DNA of 64,000 nucleotides from Ampullaceana balthica (Eukaryota > Mollusca > Gastropoda > Lymnaeidae). The stretch covers positions 280,501-344,500 of the forward strand of contig CALYLW010000339.1 of the NCBI GenBank assembly GCA_944989445.1, read 5' to 3'. The notes beneath the pieces were generated by a model, which worked only from the letters and a program-made list of their open reading frames with translations, did not search any database and was not told the DNA's origin. This document shows, in pieces, positions 56,801 through 64,000 of this stretch. The position numbers were made by a program, and so were the translations under genes. The stretch's first letter is position 1, and every line of letters begins with the position of its first letter.

Positions 56801-57027
56801 CGACGCCCAAGCTTTACAGTGGATGCCGCGCATTGCGCGGTGTCTACCCACTTCGAAAAATAAAACTACAAACTTAATTACATTTATGGATAAAATAATT
56901 GCACTTATTCCCTTTTCAAGTGTAAAAATACAACATTTCATTCCCGGAAGTACGCCTCGCTCTGTCATAACAATGAACAATGATAGCACCGTTCTCTTTG
57001 CTTTAGCCGACAAATAGTTGACACTAC

Positions 57028-57284
57028 GGCTAAAGCAAAGAGAACGGTGCTATCATTGTTGTTATAGCAGAGCGAGGCGTACTTCCGGGTATGAAATGTT
57101 GTATTTTTACACTTGAAAAGGGAATAAGTGCAATTATTTTATCCATAAAAGTAATTCAGGTTGTATTTTAGTTTTTTTAGGGTCTGGGTTAGGTTTAGTT
57201 GTCTATTTTTTAAAATTCAAATAGAAAAAAAAATAGCAGCCAAAAATACCATATATGGAGCGCACCGCTCTCTTTGCTTTTACC
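57028..57284. mobile_element. 257-bp Merlin MITE with perfect 8-bp TSD
   Basis: The ends GGCTAAAGCAAAGAGAACGG and, inverted, GGTAAAAGCAAAGAGAGCGG are the same pair as in the adjacent autonomous element. The flanks are GACACTAC at 57020-57027 and 57285-57292, an exact 8-bp duplication. Its left half is an inverted copy of 56880-57008, so together they make a palindrome with about 120-bp arms centred near 57018. No coding capacity; it could be mobilised by the neighbouring transposase. Confidence 0.9.
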
Positions 57285-57292
57285 GACACTAC

Positions 57293-58750
57293 CAGTGTGA
57301 CTACCAGTGACTATCTGATCACTATCAGACTATCACAGTATTCACAGTATTCAAAGGGATCAGATAAAGTTTCAATCAAATTAATAGTTTTAACGAAGAC
57401 TAAGGATCAATTAATTTTTTTTAAACTGTAACAAACCTTAATCTTTAATTTTTCACAACATTAATAACATTTAGGTAACTATTACTGTTATGAATGGGTC
57501 TTGCCAAATACTTCTACTTGAACTATAGTCAATTTTCAACACAGAAGTACGGTACTCTAATGACATGACCCGGATATAATTCGAAAATTGTTGTTCGTTT
57601 AATAAGTTTATCATACTAAACAAATAGTATATTACATTTACATGTATATAAAAAGAATTTTATATTTTGGCTGAAACTGAATGATAAAACTAAAACCAAA
57701 CTTAGTTTTTAAAAAATCACTGAAGTCGAGTATTGATCGTATAGACTGAGGCGTCGACATGACATAACGGCCCTTGTCAAAACGGCCCCTGTCAAAACGC
57801 TCCCTTAGTAAACTGTAAGAGTTTCGAGCCCATGGACCAACAGTCAACACTAATGACTAATGGATGTCAACATTTTCTTTGTAATTATGCCAATTTATTA
57901 TTTCTTTTCATAAACATTATATTGTTGCCAAAAATATGAACGTGTGTCGTGTACAGCGTCGGCGATAATTGCAAGCATGTCGATCAACGGGGAACAGAGG
58001 CGCGGCGATGGGTGGGGGTACAAATATGTCCCTGGGTGCCAAGGATACCAACATGAGGCTTGTGACATTACAATATAACAAGTAAACAGGGGAGATAAAT
58101 CAGTTACAAGATCACTGCGGCTACTTCAACAGACATGCCATCTGATACGTCTGCTATCTACAGTGATGATACTGCCTGCCAGTCACTACAGCTGCCACCA
58201 TTTGGATCTGGGACATGGAATTTAATTCTACAAATTGGCAATTCGTGTGCATTTTTTTAAATAGAAGAGATTCACCGAGACACACATATTAATAACATGC
58301 AACTTTGGGATGTCTCAGGTGATAACTGAAGGTAAGTAATGTTAGTTGCATAGTATATATTCATTAATTCCTCCTTCGACCGCTTCTGGGGTATGTTCTT
58401 CCGTAGAGGAAATACACAGCGGAGAGTGGACGGAGCGGTGTATGCTTCTTGTCCACAACTTGAAAACGTCAAGTGTTAGCTTCATGCTGGAAACACTGGG
58501 ATTCAGGGGTGGTCAACAATGGTAGAGCAACGTCAATTACCCAAGCTCTCGATGAAGTTCAAGATCAACTACTCCATGATAAACAGAAACTCTTCCCAGT
58601 GAGGAGGCCCACCCAGACAGGCAGTTCGGGCTTATCACAGCCAGAAATGTTCAGTTCTTGCACTTGACTCCCGGTAACAGGAACATGGTTTCAAGAGAAA
58701 CATTTGATGAAATACCACTTTTTCTTTCTTTTTTTTTCCTTACCATCCTA
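57293..58750. other. region with no firmly recognised gene
   Basis: AT-rich to 57900, then a more GC-rich stretch (57950-58230). ATG at 57978 opens SINGEQRRGDGWGYKYVPGC and about 33 codons; an overlapping frame from 58009 reads GGGTNMSLGAKDTNMRLVTL up to a GTAAAC donor-like site (58082). Either could be a first exon of an unknown plus-strand gene, but I recognise no family. The open frame 58473-58667 is also without features. Confidence 0.3.
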
Positions 58751-58753
58751 TTG

Positions 58754-59022
58754 CAGAAGATTATTGCGTCTTACGTTCTTATAAGAACGCACAGACCATG
58801 CAGGTCTGTTGGCAAGGCCAGGGCCATGAATAAGGGGATTGTGTGGCACAATGCTCAGGCGCCTTTGTTTCCCTGACTAGTGTCAGGCACCCATTATGAG
58901 CTGGGTGGACTTAGGTAGGCCTACACCCTAAGCCCCGGGAACAAATCCCTGCCTTCACAAATATTTGACTCCGTGACTTTCGGTAAGCCAGCCGAGCCCA
59001 TGCCGCCTGACCAACGTGCCCC
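58754..59022 (-). mobile_element. tRNA-derived SINE, copy 3 (diverged)
   Basis: Aligns with the other two SINEs through the central domain (CTGACTAGTGTCAGGCACCC, ATTATGAGCTGGGTGGACTT, CCCCGGGAACAAATCCCTGC). The tRNA-like head is degenerate and the tail keeps GCAGAAGATTATTGCGTC. It is older than copies 1 and 2. Confidence 0.75.
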
Positions 59023-59119
59023 ACTTGATAGTTCCCGATATCCCCGGTGTGTTGTCCTTGACGATGTTTGAATTTATTTCCTCTCCAGTTCTACACTTGA
59101 CACTGCTCTTCCATCGTTG

Positions 59120-59215
59120 ATAGGGTTACCATACGTCCGGGTTTCCCCGGGCACGTCCTCTTTTTATGCCCCTGTCCGGGCGGCTTTCCAGAAAAATGAC
59201 TTTTGTCCGGGTTTT
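59120..59215 (+). repeat. hAT-like terminus fragment (TAGGGTTACCATACGTCCGG)
   Basis: The sequence and the following GTTTCCCCGGGCACGTCCTC / TTTTGTCCGGGTTTTTC match a widespread hAT end. No partner end is seen in the window. Confidence 0.5.
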
Positions 59216-59496
59216 TCTCCGTCTCAAGTAAACCACCTGCTGTGATCTATGATCACAATGAGCGCCAATTTGCTCAAATGCAGACGATTTTGATGATAAT
59301 GACTCAGCATAAGATACTTTTACTTCTATTTGGTAAAGTTCAGTAATTTAGTAACTAACTTACTGTTTCTTTTCAGTCAGCTAGTGTGGTGCACTGAACA
59401 CTCAGTTTATACAAGTTTATAATTAAACTAGCGTACACCCGTCAAAAATGACGGAAGTTTTCAGCTGAAATCTATTTATTTTATAAAAATGCACTT

Positions 59497-60600
59497 TTTT
59501 TAGGGCGCCTACGGCGCCGACCTTTTTATAATTAACCATCATCAAATCCTCTTTTTAAATTGATCCCTTTTCCAAAATTAAAATATGAGCGAAAACAATG
59601 ACGTCATATAATATTTTTTTACAGCGCATATTTAATTTGCACACCTTTTGATGCTTTGGTGCAGTAATTTGGTTTTCCCTGCTTTCTAAAATTAGTAGCG
59701 TCAGGACTGACAGACACTACTTGCGTGACAATTGCAAATTATATTGTTTAATTAATAAGAACAATATTTTATGTAGTTTAACTTTAATTTTATTGGTACA
59801 ACACTTAATACAGTTCGATCTCGTTAAGTCGCACTTCGCTATTGCTCGAAATCGGTTAAGTCGCTGTAATTCCATGGCTACCAAATTTTCTGACGCAACA
59901 TAGCAATAAATAATACGTACGTAACGTACGTATAATTAAATTTCTTTTAATATATTGGATTAAAACAAGTGCACCATGATATGTAATAGCCCAAATTATT
60001 GGATGTGAAACGCTGAGGAACGATGTACAACAGTCTATAGCAGTTTTAAAAAATCTTGTTGTGATTAGCACTGTAAAAAAATATTATATGACGTCATTGT
60101 TTGATCTTATATTTAATACAAGGTGTGCATCAAAAGGTGTGCAAATTAATTACAAATTAAAGACGCGCTTAAAAAAATGTATTATATGACGTCATTGTTT
60201 TAGCTCATATTTTAATTTTGGAAAATGGAACAATGTAAAAAGAGGGTTTGATGATGGTTAATTATAAAATACTTTGTGTAAATTCCAGGAAGTTTAATAT
60301 TTCGTATTTATCAAACAAGGATAAGTTGCTTAAAACTTGGGCTTTTGACAAAAAACAAAATGGGCGCCATTGGCGCCCTACAACCCCTATTATAAAATAC
60401 TTTGTGTACATTTCAGAAAGTTTAATATTTCGTATTTATCAAACAAGGACAAGTTAATATATCATACAGAATGGGACTGCGATAAAGCTTTTAAATAAAA
60501 TACAAAATACACAAACAAATTGTGCAGTTGGGTTTTTGAAAAAGGTGGGCGCCGTAAGTGCCCTAAAAAAAGTGGGCACCGCAGCACAACCTAGTTCCTT
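59497..60600. mobile_element. large inverted-repeat element with GGGCGCC motifs
   Basis: The left arm (59500-59640) and right arm (60120-60380) are inverted copies. They share GGGCGCC near the edge, ATAATTAACCATCATCAAAT, CCAAAATTAAAATATGAGC and AATGACGTCATATAATA. The right side is extended by a direct repeat (ACTTTGTGTA...TTAATATTTCGTATTTATCA at about 60270 and 60398). A stretch at 59815-59910 (TTCGATCTCGTTAAGTCGCA) resembles pogo-like termini. The open frames inside are short and not conserved. Confidence 0.6.
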
Positions 60601-61238
60601 TGTAAAATGATTTTAGAACCCCTGACTTTGTTTTAGGCCGGTAGATAGCATACAAGTCACATGACGAGATGCTCATGTGACTTAGCTATACCTTACCCTA
60701 CGTAGACCTTTTATAAACAGAAACAAGGTTTATAAAGTTTAGGTTTTACACGGACACTATCATTATTGAATTATTGTAGCCAGTTTGTTCCTGATTTTGA
60801 AACTTTCATTTATAACCTCAAGAAACAGTATAAAAAAGGTTGGTTAGGCCTTATGCTTCTGATACTTGCTTTTAACATTAGTGTCATTAGTCATTAGTAC
60901 TCATTATGACTTATGAAAGGGCAGGGAATATTTAAAAACATATGACTATGATGACTATGACCTAAGAATCATAGAATGACAAGACAATTCAATGAATTCA
61001 AATATATTCAATGAATATGATCACAATGCCTTCGCAGTTGTTATTACCATTGTCATTGGCACTTTGGGCTTGGAGTTGGCATTGGCATTGCTTACTGTTG
61101 CTCTTTTTAAATATTAAATGTAGGCTACTTTACGTTATAGTTATTACTATTAACGTTAGCCTTTTGCCTTTTACTTTTAAGTTTAGTTTAGCGTAACTTA
61201 GAGTTAGACTTAGTGCTCATGACTTAGGAGTAATAATG
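60600..61238. other. AT-rich spacer with GACTTAGACT/TCATTAGT simple-like DNA
   Basis: No gene seen. TAGTGTCATTAGTCATTAGT and GACTATGATGACTATGACCT show cryptic simplicity, as at 25760-26560 and 54290-54370. Confidence 0.5.
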
Positions 61239-61297
61239 AATAAGAAACTATCATGGAATTCCCCAATGAGTATGAGCCCATGTCAATGAAGTTATTA

Positions 61298-61665
61298 ATA
61301 AATAGAAGTAAAAAAAAAGATTTTTAAAAACCACGTTTTTAGAAGCGGACTAAAAAGAAGAAAATAATTTAAAACTTATTAGTTCAAGTACTTCGATTTA
61401 ATATGACTAAAAACGTGGGGCGGGCGCTTATGAGGTTTAACATATGCGGTTCACTCATTCTCTCATTTATAGATCTCTCTTTTGCCTTCTAAATTAGTTA
61501 GAAATATTTAATTTTTATACCAAACACCCACCCCAAGTTTTTAGTCATATTAAATCGAAGTACTTGAACTAATAAGTTTTAAATTATTTTCTTCTTTTTA
61601 GTCCGCTTCTAAAAACGTGGTTTTTAAAAATCTTTTCTTTTACTTCTATTTATTTTATTCTTTTT
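61298..61665. mobile_element. inverted-repeat MITE, copy 2
   Basis: Same arms as 31464-31821 (AAATAGAAGTAAAAAAAAAG, AGTTCAAGTACTTCGATTTA, AAAAACGTGGGGCGGGCGCT), with TTTAGAAGCGGACTAAAAAG replacing the ACAAGCGGA variant. The spacer is in inverted orientation relative to copy 1. Confidence 0.8.
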
Positions 61666-61689
61666 AGTCCACTTATAACAACCTGGTTT

Positions 61690-62330
61690 TTAAATCCCTT
61701 ATAATTAATGCATTTTTAGTTTATCCTTATATGAGGTATGTAATTCAAATTCACAGTTTGTTATTGCTTTTTTCCACATGAGTTTGAGTTGACGCTTAGA
61801 CGTCGACCGTCGTGCCGACACCCCTTCACGTCCCATCCCCCGTTAAAAGACAGGGGACATTACTTGGTGTCAGTCTGTAAATGCTTATCGCGTTTGAAAA
61901 TAATCAATACTGTTAGTTATGACTCATATATAAGGGATTTATAGTCAAAAACTTTGTTTTTACGGGTTTTTAAAAAAAAATATTTTTTTACCTCAATTTA
62001 TTTTACCAAACACCTCACAAGCGCCCGCCCAACGTTTTAAAAACATTGTGATGTGGTCACGGGGCGAACTCACGGATGTCAACAAAAGCCGACGGTACAG
62101 ATGCTTTTATATAGACTATAGATAAACTTAAAAGTTCAATAATTTAATAACGGTACATTTGATCGATCTGAAATTTTGATACAATGCATTGTCATCCAAG
62201 ATCTATCTGTGGTAAAATTTTCAGATCTCTAGGACCATCAGAAGTGGTTCAATTTTACGTTGGCAGATTTGAAAAAATCTTGGACAATCAAACAAACAAT
62301 GCCCAACGAAAGCGAGTTAATAAAAACGTG
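61690..62330. repeat. second copy of the composite dispersed repeat
   Basis: 61695-61960 carries TTAATGCATTTTTAGTTTAT, TGACTCATATATAAGGGATT and ATAGTCAAAAACTTTGTTTT as in 30717-31075. 61975-62330 is the inverted copy of 31070-31440, ending GTTAATAAAAACGTGGTAA. The whole block sits inside the LINE. Confidence 0.75.
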
Positions 62331-62894
62331 GTAAAAAATCAAACAAAACCTTGACCTTAGGCTTTATACTTTATAAAAAAAATATTTAAATTTTTTTTTA
62401 CAGATGTAATAAGAATATAAACTAAATTGCTACCTCACTTTGGTGAGACCTGTGCTTAACTGTACTAGAATATGCTGCTTGCATCTTCTGTTTGGGACTC
62501 ATTAACCAAAGAAAACATTGATAAACTAGAACAAATTCAAAAAAGAGCTTCCAGATTCATTACTGGAGAATATTCAAAAATTCAAAACTTACAAGAATAA
62601 CACCATTAGCCATTAGTTAAATCATTAAACCTTGAAACACCAGAGGATACAAGAACCAAGAGTAAAGAGATAAAGAAAGTAGTAATAATAAATAAAGCAA
62701 TTAATTCTAATTTAGAACAAACACTTTATCAACATTTAAAACTCTAATAATAATGCAGGACTAGACACAAACAAAAGATAAGCGTAGGACGCAATAATCT
62801 TTTGTAGCCTATAGAAGAGCGTCTGTAACAGATAAGATAAGATAATTTAGGCTTTAGTTTTTAGGCTTGTCCGTTATTTTTAGCAGTACTTTTT

Positions 62895-63120
62895 TTGTGC
62901 CGGTAGACACCCGTACAGTGTACCGGCACCTTTTTAAAATGTGGGAAAAAATTATTACTTTTCTTGAATTTTAACGTTTATTATTAATTAATTATATTAT
63001 TAATTTGTTAAAATTGACATTTATTATCTTTGCAGTTGTGATTTAGCTTGCATCAAGGTGCAAACCGGTAGTTAAAAGTTAGGCAATCCATCACTGAGTA
63101 GTCCTACCGGCACCTTATTT
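62895..63120. repeat. inverted-repeat element with GTGCCGGTAG ends
   Basis: GTGCCGGTAGACACCCGTAC near 62897 is answered by CTACCGGCACC near 63105 (inverted). The interior is AT-rich. Probably a small MITE; boundaries are uncertain. Confidence 0.45.
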
Positions 63121-63139
63121 TTTTTACAAAAAAACGCTA

Positions 63140-63195
63140 AGTTTTAGACTTTAAAAGGAGCATCTGTAATTGATAAGATGTGATCCGATAAAGTT
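63140..63195 (+). repeat. degenerate LINE/SINE tail
   Basis: AAAAGGAGCATCTGTAATTG followed by ATAAGATGTGATC resembles the LINE 3' end (AAGGAGCGTCTGTAACAG, GATAAGATAAG). Confidence 0.5.
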
Positions 63196-63246
63196 ATAGT
63201 ATAGTGTATAGACTATACAGTTCAGTATACATTACTTACTTCTTAC

Positions 63247-64000
63247 TTATGCCTTTCTACCCCGTCTGGGGCATAGGCCGTCTACAAGAACTTTCCACTC
63301 CTCTCGGTCCTGTGCTTTCCTCTCCAATTGCTTCCAGGTGTATCCCATATTTTGCATGTCAGCCTCTAGCTCGCGTCTCCATGTATTTTTTGGCCTTCCT
63401 CTCTTTCTCTTTCCCTGTGGGTTCCATGTTAGGCATTGTCTGGTGGTGCTACCTGGGGGTTTTCGGAGCGTATGTCCTATCCATCTCCACCTCTTTTTTA
63501 TGATGTCTTCATCAATAGGCACCTGGTGTGTCCTTTCTAGTAACTCTTTGTTATTTATAGTATTTGGCCATTTGATTTTCAGGATCTTTCGAAGGCATGT
63601 GTTTATGAATGTCTGCACTTTCTGCGTAAGGCTCGCTGTTGTTTTCCAAGTTTCTGCACCATATAGGAGGACTGTTTTGACATTTGTATTAAAGATTTTG
63701 ACTTTGGTCTGCAGTTTCAACTCCTTCGACTCCCATATTTTCTTTAATATATGTAATACAAATGCTGATCTAGCTTTTCCAATCCTAGCCCTTACATCTG
63801 CATCGGATCCGCCATTTATGTCTATGGTGCTGCCTAGGTATGTGAAGGACTCCACTTCTTCCAGTGCCTTTCCTGCCAGATGGACATGCTCATGGTTGGA
63901 TGGATTTATCTTCATGATTTTTGTTTTACTTTTATTTATGTTGAGGCCAAGCTGTGCCGAAAAGGTGGCTACGTCTTTTGTCTTTTCCTGCATTTGTTGC
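63247..64000 (-). CDS. RTE-like LINE reverse transcriptase, C-terminal part, cut by window edge
   Basis: The frame is open from the right edge to TAA at 63249-63247 (at least 250 residues). Motifs: [89 protein letters not shown] and [15 protein letters not shown]. These follow the YADD-containing palm in RTE-clade and related non-LTR elements. The polymerase active site and endonuclease would lie right of the window. No stop or shift is seen here, so this part could belong to an intact element. It is a different family from the jockey-like LINE. Confidence 0.88.
   Translation of the reverse strand, partial: QQMQEKTKDVATFSAQLGLNINKSKTKIMKINPSNHEHVHLAGKALEEVESFTYLGSTIDINGGSDADVRARIGKARSAFVLHILKKIWESKELKLQTKVKIFNTNVKTVLLYGAETWKTTASLTQKVQTFINTCLRKILKIKWPNTINNKELLERTHQVPIDEDIIKKRWRWIGHTLRKPPGSTTRQCLTWNPQGKRKRGRPKNTWRRELEADMQNMGYTWKQLERKAQDREEWKVLVDGLCPRRGRKA

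Larger units (their letters stand above)
54415..57008 (-). mobile_element. Merlin DNA transposon, apparently autonomous, with 9-bp TSD
   Basis: The ends are GGTAAAAGCAAAGAGAGCGG (left) and, reverse-complemented, GGCTAAAGCAAAGAGAACGG (right). The flanks GACAAATCG (54406-54414) and GACAAATAG (57009-57017) form a 9-bp target duplication with one mismatch. An intact 299-codon transposase lies inside on the minus strand. Long subterminal inverted repeats occur (55036-55100 and 56650-56735), both with GTGGCCAAGATGGCGGC. The left end is duplicated: a second terminus-like sequence starts at 54674. Merlin elements belong to the IS1595/IS1016 group and make 8-9 bp duplications. Confidence 0.9.
61239..62854 (+). 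mobile_element. jockey-like LINE copy interrupted by a nested repeat
   Basis: The LINE sequence starts at 61239 (AATGAATAAGAAACTATCAT), stops near 61297, and resumes at 62331 (AAAAAATCAAACAAAACCTT). It then runs through TGGTGAGACCTGTGCTTAAC, GAGCTTCCAGATTCATTACT and the GATAAGATAAGATAA tail (62839). Relative to 21170-21803 it has several small insertions, deletions and stops, so it is dead. The interruption (61298-62330) is the composite element also seen at 31070-31821. Confidence 0.82.

Noticed and set aside
56588..57017. Open frames of 141 (minus) and 77 (plus) residues
   Set aside because: They lie in the terminal inverted repeats of the Merlin element and read through its non-coding end; no domain is visible.
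63204..63503. Plus-strand open frame of 99 residues
   Set aside because: Antisense to the RTE-like reverse transcriptase.

Overview
The window is animal nuclear DNA. It is AT-rich, has phased GT-AG exons separated by kilobase introns, and is packed with eukaryotic transposable elements, satellites and tRNA-derived SINEs. The mix of repeats (SINEs, hAT, Merlin, a GIY-YIG Penelope-like element, RTE- and jockey-like LINEs) suggests a mollusc, probably a gastropod. That placement is inference; nothing here names the species. I see no operon, plasmid, phage or CRISPR array.

Two conserved genes can be rebuilt exon by exon, both on the minus strand. (1) NEK10: the start codon is at 18487 and the gene runs leftwards through 14 well-phased coding exons to 111, with a probable 15th at 21-63. 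This covers about the first 478-492 residues, the armadillo-type region. The protein-kinase domain lies beyond the left edge. (2) MMADHC, the cobalamin-trafficking protein (cblD): six coding exons from 51010 down to the stop codon at 40899 give 291 residues, essentially the whole protein except for the initiating exon, which I could not place. Its last exon has an 80-bp tandem duplication that duplicates the 3' splice site out of frame.

The rest is mobile and repetitive DNA. 1-18.5 kb (NEK10): pogo-like and foldback elements, two SINE copies, a 34-bp minisatellite (7.19-8.96 kb) and MITEs. 18.5-40.9 kb (between the genes): a deleted hAT with TSD, jockey-like LINE pieces, a TAA-flanked MITE, several families of inverted-repeat elements, a 5.8-kb array of a 51-bp satellite (32.04-37.86 kb), and a Penelope-like element remnant followed by a hammerhead-like motif. 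40.9-51 kb (MMADHC): a decayed Tigger-like element, a CAACAA-rich element and a tRNA-Val-like sequence. 51-64 kb: a piggyBac-type MITE, an apparently intact Merlin DNA transposon with a 299-aa transposase and TSD, a 257-bp Merlin MITE beside it with its own TSD, further inverted-repeat elements, an interrupted LINE, and an RTE-like reverse transcriptase cut by the right edge.

The two genes do not form a functional unit. NEK10 is a kinase of the NIMA family and MMADHC acts in intracellular vitamin B12 handling. The mobile elements do show interdependence: SINEs share their 3' tail with the local LINE family, and the Merlin MITE shares termini with the autonomous Merlin next to it.
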